Assembly (NCBI GenBank): GCA_016793305.1
Contig: JAEUHU010000140.1
Location: forward strand, 1 to 21,262
Direction of reading: 5' to 3'
From: Planctomycetota bacterium
GTDB taxonomy: Bacteria > Planctomycetota > UBA1135 > UBA2386
DNA: 21,262 nt
Position numbers and translations under genes: made by a program. Positions 1-7,839 of the stretch are shown here, one piece after another. The notes beneath the pieces were generated by a model. The model was not told the DNA's origin, ran no database searches, and saw only the letters and a list, made by a program, of their open reading frames with translations. Numbering within the stretch: position 1 is the stretch's first letter; the number at the start of each line of letters is the position of its first letter.

Positions 1-21
1 GCCGACTTCGAAGTGAAGTGA
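1..21 (+). CDS. C-terminal end of an upstream gene (partial)
   Basis: Only six codons (ADFEVK) and a TGA stop at 19-21 are visible, so no function can be given. The case for a real gene end is the strong hairpin that begins two bases after the stop. The reading frame cannot be tested further from this window. Confidence 0.4.
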   Translation, partial: ADFEVK

Positions 22-22
22 A

Positions 23-57
23 CGCTCGGGGGCGCGGCGACGGCCGCGACCCGAGCG
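23..57 (+). terminator. Strong hairpin, probable terminator of the upstream gene
   Basis: CGCTCGGG (23-30) pairs perfectly with CCCGAGCG (50-57). Inside it, CGCGGC (33-38) pairs with GCCGCG (43-48) around a GACG loop, giving a 14-bp stem with a small internal bulge. It starts two bases after a stop codon. No T-run follows, so it is not a textbook intrinsic terminator; it could end transcription with Rho or protect the 3' end. Confidence 0.6.
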
Positions 58-199
58 GCGGTTCGATCTGCCCACGCTGCCAAGGCCACTTCCGCGCCCT
101 CTCCGCTGGCCTTGGCCGGCGAGCCGAATAGGCTTCTCCGCGCGGTTCGTGGAGGCATGCGGCGCCCCTTGCGTCGGTTACGCCGTCCTTCGGCCGCGC

Positions 200-205
200 T
201 ACCGC
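200..205 (+). promoter_or_regulatory. Possible -10 element before the ABC operon
   Basis: TACCGC lies 9 nt before the ATG at 215, the same placement as TANNNT-like hexamers before other first genes in this window. The last base does not match TANNNT and no convincing -35 is visible. There is no Shine-Dalgarno before this start. Confidence 0.22.
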
Positions 206-214
206 GTTCGCTGC

Positions 215-1192
215 ATGATCTCCGTCTCCGAGCTGACGAAGCGCTACGGTGCGTTCCTGGCCGTCGACCGCGTCTCCTTCGAGATCGCGCGCGGCGAAGT
301 GGTGGGGTTCCTCGGCCCGAACGGGGCCGGCAAGACCACCACGATCCGCGTGCTGACCGGCTTCCACCCGGCCTCGTCCGGGCGCGCCGTGGTCGCCGGC
401 TTCGACGTCGCCACCGACTCCCTTCAGGCCCGGCAGAACCTCGGCTACCTGCCGCAGGAAGTGCCGATCTACCCGGACCTGCGCGTCGTCGAGTACCTGC
501 ACTACCGCGCCAAGCTGAAGGGCGTCGCCAACAAGGACCGCAAGCTCGCCGTCAGCCGCGCCATGGACAAGGCCGGCATCGCCGACGTCGGCCGCAAGCT
601 GTGCGGCCAGGTGTCGCACGGCTACCGGCAACGGGTCGGCCTAGCCGACGCGTTGGTCGCCAACCCGCCGATCCTGATCCTCGACGAGCCGACCAGCGGC
701 CTCGACCCGAACCAGCGCGTGCGCATCAAGCAGGTCGTGCGCGACCTGGCGAACGAGCACACCATCCTGTTCTCGAGCCACATCCTCGCCGAAGTGCAGG
801 AAGTCACCTCGCGCGTGCTGATCATCCACCGCGGCACCCTGCGCGCCGACGGGGCGCCGGACCAGCTGGTGGCGCGCGCGGTCGACAGCACCCTGCGGTT
901 GCGGGTGGCGGCTCCGCCGGAGCGCCTCGGCCCGGTGCTGGCGGGGCTGCCGGGTCTGTCGGGGCAAGCGCAGCTCGTCGCGGTCGACGGCGGCTGCGAA
1001 CTGCACGCGCCGGTCGCGGCGGGTGCCGATCCACGCGACGAGCTCGGCCGGCGGCTGCTCGCCGCGGGGCTGGCCGTGCGCGAGCTGTGGCTCGAGCGGC
1101 CGACCCTCGAGGCCTACTTCCAGTCGATCACCGACGGCGACGCCCCCGTTGCGGTCGATGCGCAGCCGGTCCTGCAGGAGGGCGCGCGATGA
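215..1192 (+). CDS. ABC transporter ATP-binding protein, GldA-like
   Basis: This 325-aa protein is the ATPase of an ABC-2 type transporter and would act at the inner face of the cytoplasmic membrane with the permease encoded next. Walker A is GPNGAGKT at residues 34-41. The signature motif is VSHGYRQR rather than LSGGQ, close to the L-S-K-G-Y-R-Q-R form typical of GldA-like ATPases. Walker B and D-loop read ILILDEPTSGLDP, and an SSH switch histidine follows. The C-terminal 100 residues form the less conserved accessory region of this family. An in-frame ATG at 149 would add 22 unconserved residues; the ATG at 215 starts right at the first beta strand (MISVSELTKRYG) and is preferred. The stop overlaps the next start (ATGA). 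The substrate cannot be told from sequence. Confidence 0.93.
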   Translation: MISVSELTKRYGAFLAVDRVSFEIARGEVVGFLGPNGAGKTTTIRVLTGFHPASSGRAVVAGFDVATDSLQARQNLGYLPQEVPIYPDLRVVEYLHYRAKLKGVANKDRKLAVSRAMDKAGIADVGRKLCGQVSHGYRQRVGLADALVANPPILILDEPTSGLDPNQRVRIKQVVRDLANEHTILFSSHILAEVQEVTSRVLIIHRGTLRADGAPDQLVARAVDSTLRLRVAAPPERLGPVLAGLPGLSGQAQLVAVDGGCELHAPVAAGADPRDELGRRLLAAGLAVRELWLERPTLEAYFQSITDGDAPVAVDAQPVLQEGAR

Positions 1193-1956
1193 ACCGCCTG
1201 CTCGTCACGTTCCAGAAGGAACTGTTCTCGTACAGCACCAGCCCGGTCAGCTGGATCATCGCCGTCGTCTTCTACCTGTGGCGCGGCTTCGAGCTGCACA
1301 CGACCATCGCCGTGTTCCATTACTACCGAGCCGACCTGGACATGCTGCCGACCCGCACCTACGGGCTCGGCAGCACGTTCTGGATGGTGATCCTGGTGCC
1401 GGGCATCCTGACGATGCGCACGTTCGCCGAAGAACGGCGCACCGGCTCGCTCGAGACGTTGATGACCGCTCCGGTGCGCGACGTCGAAGTGGTGGTCGGC
1501 AAGTGGCTGGCCGCGGCGGTGTTCTTCGCGCTGTTGTGGCTGCCGAGCGTGCTGGTGCTCGAGCTGCTGCAGCTCGGCCCGTTCCTCGACGCCGATCTCG
1601 CCTTCGGCCCGGTGTTCGCCGCCTACCTCGGCATGTTCCTGCTGAGCAGCATGCTGCTGGCGTTCGGCGTGTTCGCCAGCAGCCTGACCGACAACGTGCT
1701 GCTCGCCGCCCTGCTGGCGATCCTGTTCGACTTCGGTCTGCTGCAGGGGCCCGGCCAGCTGCGGGCCCAGCTCGGCGAGTTGGCGCAGAACTACTATGTG
1801 CGCGAACTGCTCGACAAGTTCGACGTGATGGGCAACTTCGCCAGCTGGTTCGCGCGCGGACTGATCGACACGAGCCAGATCGTGTTCTACCTCGGCGGCA
1901 TCGCCTTCTTCCTGTTCCTGACGGTCGTCAGCCTGTCGTCGCGGAGGATCGCGTGA
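1189..1956 (+). CDS. ABC-2 type permease, GldF-like
   Basis: This 255-aa integral membrane protein is the permease partner of the upstream ATPase. Hydrophobic segments are visible near residues 20-32, 60-78, 100-120, 140-165, 170-190 and 228-250, the six-helix pattern of ABC-2 permeases. The cytoplasmic stretch FAEERRTGSLETLMTAPV is a hallmark of the family (E-E-R/K-x-G-T/S-L-E-x-L-x-x-x-P). The start overlaps the previous stop by four bases and is preceded by AGGAGG at 1176-1181 with 7-nt spacing, so translational coupling is likely. Length is normal for GldF-like proteins. The cargo is unknown; gliding motility should not be assumed from the family name. Confidence 0.92.
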   Translation: MNRLLVTFQKELFSYSTSPVSWIIAVVFYLWRGFELHTTIAVFHYYRADLDMLPTRTYGLGSTFWMVILVPGILTMRTFAEERRTGSLETLMTAPVRDVEVVVGKWLAAAVFFALLWLPSVLVLELLQLGPFLDADLAFGPVFAAYLGMFLLSSMLLAFGVFASSLTDNVLLAALLAILFDFGLLQGPGQLRAQLGELAQNYYVRELLDKFDVMGNFASWFARGLIDTSQIVFYLGGIAFFLFLTVVSLSSRRIA

Positions 1957-3566
1957 GCCAGCGTCGCTTCGTGTCGTGGGGCAACCTCGCCGTCTCGGCG
2001 GTGCTGATGCTGCTTGTCTGGGCGCTGCTCGTGTTCGTCGCGTCGCGGCCAGCACTGAAGGCCCTGATCGACCTGACCCCGCAGCGCATCAACTCGGTCG
2101 ATCGCGTGACGACCGAGCTGCTCTCCGAGCTGCGGGCGGAGAAGGCGGAGATCGAGTTCCACCTGCTGGCGCCGCCGATCCGTGGCAAGGGGGCGAGCGA
2201 CCTCGAGGACCAGTGGATCTCGATCCGGCGGCGACTCGTCGACCTGACGCAGCAACTGCTGCAGACCTACCAGTATCTCGGCGCCGAGTCGGTCAAGGTG
2301 ATCCGGCACGACTTCGACGCGGTGGACCAGCAGGCGCTGCGCGAAGCGGCCGAGCGCTTCGACTACAAGATCCAGGAGGGCGACGTGCTGGGTGTGGCAG
2401 TGCGCCGTGCCGGCCGCGAATGGCGGAAGCGCAAGCTGTCGATCGTCAGCGACCTCGCGGTGATCGACGTGCCGAACAACCCCGTGCCGGGCCAGGGCAG
2501 GATGTCGATCCCGGTGCTGAAGGACTTCAAGGGCGAGACCGCGCTGTCGTCGGCGTTGAAGTCGCTGTTGGTGCAGGGCAATCCGGTCTGCTACGTGCTG
2601 AAGAACGGGGCCGCGCCGGGCACGGATGCGTTCTCGGGCACCGGGACCGGCTACGACGGCTTGTTCCAGGGCATGCAGCAGGCGGGATTCGAGCTGCAGA
2701 CGCTGAACTTCCGCGACACCCCGGTCGTGCCGGACGACGCGTCGCTGCTGCTGTTGCTCGAGCCGCGCCTGGACCTGCAGCCGCGCGAAGCCGAGGCGGT
2801 GTTCGCCTACCTGAAGCGCGGTGGCCGCGTGGTGCTGAACTACTGCTGGCAGAGCCCGGAGCCCGACCAGAACCCGACCGGCGGCAAGCTCGCCGAACTG
2901 CTCGGCTTCGAACTCGGCAATCGGCCGGTGTTCCACCTGATCGTCGACCCGACCGGGAAGACCGCCGGCCGCGGCCTGTCGGGCGATCCGGCGGTCGCCA
3001 AGCTGCAGGTGCAGTACGGGCGGCACCCGGCGGTGCGCCGCCTCGCCGAGGCCGGACGTGTCATCGAGATCACCAGCGCGCTCGAGGTCGCGGAGCGGCG
3101 GCCGGCACCGGTCGGGCAGAAGCGCGAACCGTTCCTCGGTTCGGGCAGAGGAGCCTGGCTGGCGAAGATCGGCAGCGACGGCTACCCGGACTACCAGGCG
3201 CCGCAGCTGCAGAGCAGTTTCGGCGAACGCGTGCTGGCGATGTCGATCGAAGTCGAGCCGCCGGCACCCGCCGAAGGCACCGCCCCGCCGAGCGAGCGGC
3301 GCCCTGGCGTGGCGCTGGTGTTCGGCGGGGTGTTCGCCAACAACGCCGGCATGCGGGCCGGCTTCGGCGACCTGATGCTGAACGTGTGCAACTGGCTGGT
3401 CGACCGCAGCGTGCTGCTCGACATCAAGGGCAGCCGTTACGAAGCCAAGCAGATCAGCCTGCAGCCGCCGCAGTTCGCGCGGATCTTCTGGTTCTTGATC
3501 GCCGGCGTGCCGGGCACCTTCCTGGTGCTCGGCGCGGTGGTGCTGTGGATGCGGCGGAGGCAGTGA
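1953..3566 (+). CDS. GldG-like ABC transporter auxiliary protein
   Basis: This 537-aa protein belongs to the GldG/ABC-type auxiliary family (ABC_transp_aux). It has one N-terminal transmembrane segment (about residues 10-30), a large extracytoplasmic domain and one C-terminal transmembrane helix (about 510-532) ending in WMRRRQ. The start is a GTG overlapping the previous stop; GGAGG at 1943-1947 lies 5 nt upstream and the protein begins VSQRRFVSWGNL, right before the first helix. Known relatives are always encoded beside a GldA/GldF pair and are thought to complete the membrane complex, though their biochemistry is not established. The mid-region contains a GATase-like alpha/beta fold signature (LLLLLEPRLDL, then GGRVVLNY), as in IFT52/GldG-type domains. 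It overlaps the downstream gene by one base. Confidence 0.88.
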   Translation: MSQRRFVSWGNLAVSAVLMLLVWALLVFVASRPALKALIDLTPQRINSVDRVTTELLSELRAEKAEIEFHLLAPPIRGKGASDLEDQWISIRRRLVDLTQQLLQTYQYLGAESVKVIRHDFDAVDQQALREAAERFDYKIQEGDVLGVAVRRAGREWRKRKLSIVSDLAVIDVPNNPVPGQGRMSIPVLKDFKGETALSSALKSLLVQGNPVCYVLKNGAAPGTDAFSGTGTGYDGLFQGMQQAGFELQTLNFRDTPVVPDDASLLLLLEPRLDLQPREAEAVFAYLKRGGRVVLNYCWQSPEPDQNPTGGKLAELLGFELGNRPVFHLIVDPTGKTAGRGLSGDPAVAKLQVQYGRHPAVRRLAEAGRVIEITSALEVAERRPAPVGQKREPFLGSGRGAWLAKIGSDGYPDYQAPQLQSSFGERVLAMSIEVEPPAPAEGTAPPSERRPGVALVFGGVFANNAGMRAGFGDLMLNVCNWLVDRSVLLDIKGSRYEAKQISLQPPQFARIFWFLIAGVPGTFLVLGAVVLWMRRRQ

Positions 3567-5362
3567 TGAACGGCAAGGTCCTATTCGTGCTGGTGCTGTT
3601 GGCCGCTTCGCTCGGTGCCGTGCTGTGGTTCACCGACGAGCAGCCGCAGAAGCGCGTGGTCGCCTCGACGCCGGTGCTCGACGGCCGCACGCTGACCGAG
3701 TGCGAGTGGTTGCGCTGGCGCTGGCGCAACCGGCCGCCGACCGAAGTGTCCCGGCGCCAGGACGGCGCCTTCCAGATCACCGAGCCGATCGTCGACCTGG
3801 CCTCGGCGGGCCGCATGAAGCAGCTGGTCGACAACTGGGACCTCGGCCAGCTGCAGGCGGCTGTCGTGACGCCCGACGAAGCCGGGCTGCAGCAGAGCGG
3901 GCTCGCCGATCCGGAGGTCACGTTCACCGCGAAGTGGCCCGACGGCCACCAGGTCGAGGTCGTGATCGGCGGCCCGGGGCCGCTCGCCGACAAGGACACG
4001 CGCTACGTGCTGTGCCACGGCAAGGTCTGGGTCGGCCACACCGGCCTGATGGAGAGCCTGCGCATCGGCCTCGACGACCTGCGCGAACGCGTGGTGTTCC
4101 GGCACCAGCCCCAGCAGGCCAGTGAACTGCGCATCGACCAGGAGCTCGCCTCCGGCCAGCGCGAAGTACTGCACCTGCGCGCCCAGGGCGACGGCTTCCG
4201 GCTGCTGTCGCCGATCGAAGGCCGCGCCGATCCGGCGAAGGCGCAGCAGCTGCTCACCCAGGTGTTGTCGCTGCGCATCGACACCTTCCCGGCCGGTCGC
4301 CTGACCTTGCCGGAGGCGCCGCCGTCGCTGGTGGTCACGGTCCGTGGCGACCACGGCGAGGAGACGTTGCAGATGTGGCAGCGGGAAGGGCAGCTGCTCG
4401 GCTTCCAGCCCGACCGCAAGCTCGCGTTCGTCTGCACCGACGGCCAGTACTCGAGCTACTTCGTGGACGCGGTCGACCGGCTGCGCGCGCGGATCCTGGT
4501 GCCGCTCGGCGACAGCGTGTTCGAGGAGCTCGCCGAGCTGGTGGTCGATCCGGGCCAGGGGCGCGGCAAGCGGCTGCGCGTAGCCCGCGACTCGGTGGCC
4601 AACGGCTGGCGCATGGTCGAACCGTTCGACTGTCCGGTCGCCGACACACCGATCGCCGAGGCCGCGCTGGCGCTGCGCCAGATGGTCGCCCTGCAGTTCG
4701 TCGCCGAGCGTCCGACGACCGGCGTGCGCGCCGACGACCCGCGCTACGGCCTGTTGCCAGGGGAGCGGTTGACGGTCTCGGTGCGCGGCCTGCGCGACCA
4801 GAAGGTGATCACGCTCTGGTTCGGCAAGGACACCGGCTTCCCGGACAATCCGGCCCGATTCGCGTGCCGCGCCGACGAGCCGGACACGGTGGTGCTGGTG
4901 CCGCGCGCGAGTGCCGACACGCTGGCCCGTTCGTTCCTCGAGTATCCGGCGCGACGGCTGGTCAATCTGAACGCGCCGATCGAGCGCCTCGACCTCGAAC
5001 GCGCCGATGGGAGAACGCGCAGCTTCCGGCTCACCGACGGGCAGTGGCGTCTGCACGACGCCGGGCCGGTGCTCGAGCGACCCGAGGTCGGCGAGCTGGC
5101 CCAGGACGAGCTGCGCGACCTGGTCGGCACGGCGACCGTCGACGCCAGTGGGCCGGAGTTCGAGACCCCGGCCTTCACGATCAAGCTGATGCGGGCGTCC
5201 GGCGACGAGTTCGGCCGGCTGCTGGTGTTCGACCGCGGGCCGGAGCAGTCGCTGTTGCTGCAGTTCGCCTCTCCTGGCGATCGCCCGGCACCACTCGCCT
5301 TCGCGATCGGCTCGGTCAGCAAGCACTCGCTGAGCACGCGGCTGCGCGAACTGTGGCAGTGA
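3566..5362 (+). CDS. DUF4340 domain protein, membrane-anchored
   Basis: This 598-aa protein starts with a hydrophobic anchor (about residues 5-22) followed by a long extracytoplasmic region of alternating beta strands. The pattern (an early GAFQITEPIVDLA segment, then a 'GLxxPEVTFTAKW' strand and 'VVIGGPGPLADKDTRYV') is that of DUF4340, a domain of unknown function regularly found as the last gene of GldA/F/G-like operons. At least two DUF4340-like stretches seem present (roughly residues 60-190 and 330-470), judged by recurring 'RYGLLPGE..V.V' type strands; this is inferred by eye. The ATG overlaps the upstream stop and has GGAGG at 3556-3560. It probably works on the outer face of the membrane with the GldG-like protein. 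No catalytic motif is recognisable. Confidence 0.82.
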   Translation: MNGKVLFVLVLLAASLGAVLWFTDEQPQKRVVASTPVLDGRTLTECEWLRWRWRNRPPTEVSRRQDGAFQITEPIVDLASAGRMKQLVDNWDLGQLQAAVVTPDEAGLQQSGLADPEVTFTAKWPDGHQVEVVIGGPGPLADKDTRYVLCHGKVWVGHTGLMESLRIGLDDLRERVVFRHQPQQASELRIDQELASGQREVLHLRAQGDGFRLLSPIEGRADPAKAQQLLTQVLSLRIDTFPAGRLTLPEAPPSLVVTVRGDHGEETLQMWQREGQLLGFQPDRKLAFVCTDGQYSSYFVDAVDRLRARILVPLGDSVFEELAELVVDPGQGRGKRLRVARDSVANGWRMVEPFDCPVADTPIAEAALALRQMVALQFVAERPTTGVRADDPRYGLLPGERLTVSVRGLRDQKVITLWFGKDTGFPDNPARFACRADEPDTVVLVPRASADTLARSFLEYPARRLVNLNAPIERLDLERADGRTRSFRLTDGQWRLHDAGPVLERPEVGELAQDELRDLVGTATVDASGPEFETPAFTIKLMRASGDEFGRLLVFDRGPEQSLLLQFASPGDRPAPLAFAIGSVSKHSLSTRLRELWQ

Positions 5363-5373
5363 GGCCGAAGCCT

Positions 5374-5391
5374 GGACTGCGGCGGTAGTCC
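5374..5391 (+). terminator. Small inverted repeat after the ABC operon
   Basis: GGACT (5374-5378) and AGTCC (5387-5391) can form a 5-bp stem with an 8-nt loop, 12 nt after the DUF4340 stop. It follows a tiny AGGC-CGAA-GCCT tetraloop hairpin at 5362-5373. No T-run follows. It overlaps the possible -35 of the next gene, so the role is uncertain. Confidence 0.25.
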
Positions 5392-5414
5392 CGTTCGCGG
5401 CGGCGCCGTAGGAT
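5386..5414 (+). promoter_or_regulatory. Possible promoter of the EVE gene
   Basis: TAGTCC (5386-5391), a 17-nt spacer and TAGGAT (5409-5414) resemble a weak sigma70-type promoter. The -10 ends 10 nt before the ATG at 5425 and overlaps the alternative ATG at 5413, which argues for the later start and for a leaderless or nearly leaderless mRNA. Confidence 0.35.
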
Positions 5415-5424
5415 GTTCGCCCGC

Positions 5425-5988
5425 ATGGCGACGTCCCGCAGGCCGAAGACCCCGACCGAGGCACCCTCGACCGCCGCCAGCGGTGCTGCCGCAGCGGCCG
5501 GCAAGGGCGAGCGGCCGCGCCGCTACTGGCTGTTCAAGTCCGAGCCGGACAGCTACTCGTTCGAACGCTTCGAACGCGAGCGCCGGACCTTCTGGAGCGG
5601 GGTCCGCAACTACCAGGCGCGCAACCTGCTGCGCTCGGAGATCCAGGTCGGCGACGGCGTGCTCTTCTACCACAGCAACCACGACCCGATGGCGATCGTC
5701 GGCCTCGCCGCGGTGGTGCGGAACGGCTACCCCGACCCGACCGCGTTCCAGCGGGACAGCGAGTACTTCGATCCCGACAGCGACCCAGAGGCTCCGACCT
5801 GGTACGTGGTCGACATCGAGTGCAAGGGCGCGATGCGGGAGCCCGTGACCCGCGAGCGCTGCAAGCGGGAGCCGGCCCTCGCCGGCATGGTGCTGCTGCA
5901 GCGCGGCAGCCGTCTGTCCGTACAGCCCGTCACGGCCGACGAATGGCGCACGATCCTGCGTCTCGGCGGCCAGCGCGAATCCTGGTGA
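5425..5988 (+). CDS. EVE domain-containing protein
   Basis: The 187-aa product has a low-complexity Ala/Pro/Lys-rich tail (residues 1-32) and then a complete EVE domain (about 33-185). Recognisable elements are RYWLFKSEPDSYSF, the WSGVRNYQARN stretch, VGDGVLFYHSN and the PTWYVVDIECKG strand, all typical of bacterial EVE proteins related to human THYN1. EVE domains have a PUA-like fold and are known or suspected to bind modified bases; stand-alone bacterial versions have no settled function. An in-frame ATG at 5413 would add four residues but lies within the likely -10 hexamer. The gene is monocistronic or linked to the next gene, 28 nt downstream. Confidence 0.9.
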   Translation: MATSRRPKTPTEAPSTAASGAAAAAGKGERPRRYWLFKSEPDSYSFERFERERRTFWSGVRNYQARNLLRSEIQVGDGVLFYHSNHDPMAIVGLAAVVRNGYPDPTAFQRDSEYFDPDSDPEAPTWYVVDIECKGAMREPVTRERCKREPALAGMVLLQRGSRLSVQPVTADEWRTILRLGGQRESW

Positions 5989-6016
5989 CCCGAACCTCCT
6001 TCCGAACCCGACTCCG

Positions 6017-6880
6017 ATGCTCCGTCCCACCGTGCTGTTCCCGTTCGCCCTGCTGGCCGCCTGCAGCGCTCCGCCGAAGCCGGGCTTCGACACGCCCGAG
6101 TCGGCCCTCCACGACCCGGAGCGCGACGTCTACCTGGTCAGCAACATCCACGGCCAGCCGCTCGAGAAGGACAACAACGGCTACATCGCCAAGGTGGCCC
6201 CGGACGGCAACATGGAGCGCCACTGGATCCAGGGTGGTCGCGGCGGGGTGACGCTGCACGCGCCGAAGGGCATGGCGTTGGCCGGGAACGTGCTGTGGGT
6301 CGCCGACATCGACGTGGTCCGTAAGTTCGACCGCACGTCCGGCGCGCCGCTCGGCGAGGTCGCGATCGCCGGCAGCTCGTTCCTCAACGACGTCAGCGTC
6401 GGCCCGGACGGCAGCGTCTACTGCACCGACATGGGCCTCGACGCGTCCTTCGAGGCCACCGGCACCGACGCCATCTGGCGGATCACGCCCGACGGCAGCG
6501 TGCGGGCCCTTCTGCAGGGCGTCGACCTCGGCCAGCCGAACGGACTGGTCGCGCGCGAGCGCGGCGTCTACGTGGTCAGCTGGCGCGACGGCACCTTCTA
6601 CCAGGTCGACTACGACGGCCGCCGCACCGACCTCGGCCGGGCGCCGCAGCCGCAGCTCGACGGGTTGGTGCGCTACGCCCGTTCCGGCAACGAGGGGGCG
6701 GCCGAGTGGCTGACGACCTCGTGGGCCGGCAAGTGCGTCTACCGCTTCGACACCAGCGGAGCTTGCAGCACCCTGCCGCAGCGCTTCGAGATGCCCGCGG
6801 ACTGCGGTCTCGACGCGCGCCGCGGCCTGCTGCTGATCCCGCTGTTCGGCGCGAATCGACTCGAGCGGCTGCCGTTGTGA
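6017..6880 (+). CDS. SMP-30/gluconolactonase-like beta-propeller lipoprotein
   Basis: This 287-aa protein has a lipoprotein signal with lipobox LAAC and lipidated Cys16, so the mature form is anchored in the envelope. The rest resembles an SMP-30/gluconolactonase/LRE-like six-bladed propeller: repeated 'VGPDGSVYCTDMG' and 'ITPDGSV' blades. Residues that match the divalent-metal site of SMP-30 (Glu18, Asn154, Asp204 in the human protein) seem present: E28 in TPESALHD, N175 in QPNGLV and D215 in LDGLV, with N124 in LND nearby. That would be compatible with lactonase activity, but many family members have other or no known substrates. No Shine-Dalgarno is evident. It could instead be a non-catalytic NHL-type propeller. 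Confidence 0.72.
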   Translation: MLRPTVLFPFALLAACSAPPKPGFDTPESALHDPERDVYLVSNIHGQPLEKDNNGYIAKVAPDGNMERHWIQGGRGGVTLHAPKGMALAGNVLWVADIDVVRKFDRTSGAPLGEVAIAGSSFLNDVSVGPDGSVYCTDMGLDASFEATGTDAIWRITPDGSVRALLQGVDLGQPNGLVARERGVYVVSWRDGTFYQVDYDGRRTDLGRAPQPQLDGLVRYARSGNEGAAEWLTTSWAGKCVYRFDTSGACSTLPQRFEMPADCGLDARRGLLLIPLFGANRLERLPL

Positions 6881-6925
6881 GAGTGAGCCGTCCGCCGAAC
6901 TCCTTCCCGCCCTCGCATCGCCTGC

Positions 6926-6931
6926 TACAGT
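6926..6931 (+). promoter_or_regulatory. Possible -10 element of clpS
   Basis: TACAGT lies 11 nt before the clpS ATG at 6943, in a C-rich spacer with no Shine-Dalgarno. It fits TANNNT. The position 17 nt upstream (CTTCCC) is a poor -35. Confidence 0.38.
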
Positions 6932-6942
6932 CCCGATCAGCC

Positions 6943-7242
6943 ATGGGCGCTCGCGCAGCCACCAAGGAAAAGCCCGCCACCAAGACGACGCCGAAGACGT
7001 CGCTGGCGCGGCCGTGGAACGTGCTGGTCCACGACGATCCGGTGACGTTGATGCAGTACGTCACCAAGGTGCTGATGCAGGTGTTCGGCTACGCCCAGGA
7101 CAAGGCGCAGCGGTTGATGATGGAAGTGCACAAGACCGGGCGCTCGGTGGTGTGGACCGGCCCGCGTGAGCAGGCCGAGACCTACGTACAGAAGCTGCAG
7201 GCGCACCACCTGCTGGCGACCATCGAGGTCGTCGATGGTTGA
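6943..7242 (+). CDS. clpS: ATP-dependent Clp protease adaptor ClpS
   Basis: This 99-aa protein is the ClpS adaptor, which binds the N-domain of ClpA/ClpC and delivers substrates carrying destabilising N-terminal residues (N-degron pathway). A Lys/Thr-rich flexible tail (residues 1-22) precedes the core, as expected for ClpS. The binding-pocket region reads VHDDPVTLMQYV where E. coli has VNDDYTPMEFV: the two aspartates and the hydrophobic gate are kept, the first Asn is His. The second pocket motif is MEVHKTGRSVV, with the conserved histidine (E. coli His66). The 'DDPV.LM.YV' form resembles actinobacterial ClpS. The ATG at 6943 is chosen because upstream in-frame codons run back into the previous gene. 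It is followed 36 nt later by a DUF2017 gene. Confidence 0.94.
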   Translation: MGARAATKEKPATKTTPKTSLARPWNVLVHDDPVTLMQYVTKVLMQVFGYAQDKAQRLMMEVHKTGRSVVWTGPREQAETYVQKLQAHHLLATIEVVDG

Positions 7243-7278
7243 GCGCCGTGCTGGCCGGGCCGTGGGAGGCGTCTGAGC

Positions 7279-7794
7279 ATGTGGGCTGCCCGCTTCGACG
7301 AAGGCTACGTGTTCGGCGACATCACGCCGGCGAGTGCCGCCACCCTGAAGGGCGTGCCGATGCTGCTCGAGAGCGCCGACGTGCGGGTGCGCCAGCGCCT
7401 GCTGCCCGAGACCTGTGACGATCCGGAGGACGAGCAGCAGTGGCGCCAGCACGCGGTGCCGGAGCTCGAGCGCCTGTTCGCGTCGCGGGCGCAGTTGGTG
7501 CGCACCGACCTGGCCGCTCTGCGGCCGATGCCGAAGTCGCAGAACCAGCTGCTGCTGATCCCGTTCGCGCACACCAACGCCTGGCTCGCCGCACTGAACG
7601 CCGCCCGCCTCGCCCTGTTCGTGCTCAACGAGCTGACCGCCGAGTCGATGGAGCCGGACGCGTTCGCCACCGTCACGCCGAAGCAGCAGGAGGCGCTGCT
7701 GCGCATCCATCTGCTGGCCGAGGTGCAGTCGGTGCTGCTCGGCGACCTCGAACTGGAGGCGGGGGGTGCGTTCGCCGATTTCGTGATCGAGTGA
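7279..7794 (+). CDS. DUF2017 family protein
   Basis: This 171-aa protein matches DUF2017 by its C-terminal half: NAWLAALNAARLALFVLNEL, then a spacer and an amphipathic helix ending in VQSVLL. DUF2017 genes are known mainly from Actinobacteria, where they sit directly after clpS. The same order is seen here, with GGGAGG at 7264-7269, 9 nt before the ATG, and only 36 nt to the clpS stop, so co-transcription is likely. The function is unknown; the context suggests a role tied to Clp proteolysis or to ClpS itself. The protein is probably cytoplasmic and largely helical; no catalytic motif is visible. Confidence 0.78.
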   Translation: MWAARFDEGYVFGDITPASAATLKGVPMLLESADVRVRQRLLPETCDDPEDEQQWRQHAVPELERLFASRAQLVRTDLAALRPMPKSQNQLLLIPFAHTNAWLAALNAARLALFVLNELTAESMEPDAFATVTPKQQEALLRIHLLAEVQSVLLGDLELEAGGAFADFVIE

Positions 7795-7797
7795 CTG

Positions 7798-7827
7798 CCT
7801 TCGCGTGACGAGGGCCGCTGACGAAGG
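7798..7827. terminator. Inverted repeat between convergent genes
   Basis: CCTTCG (7798-7803) and CGAAGG (7822-7827) form a perfect 6-bp inverted repeat with an 18-nt loop, in the 45-bp gap between two converging genes. It could act in both directions. The long loop and lack of T-runs make this weak. Confidence 0.3.
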
Positions 7828-7839
7828 TCCGGGTGTCGT

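Noticed and set aside
215..5362. Gliding motility locus
   Set aside because: Only GldA/F/G-like genes are present; these families occur in many non-gliding bacteria, and no gldK-N or spr genes are nearby.
3581..5464. A 627-codon minus-strand frame opposite the DUF4340 gene
   Set aside because: No domain is seen, composition is typical of a mirror frame, and the plus-strand gene has operon overlaps and a good ribosome binding site.
5425..5988. EVE-domain gene as part of a defence system
   Set aside because: No restriction, McrBC or methyltransferase gene is adjacent; stand-alone EVE proteins of this type are common housekeeping genes.
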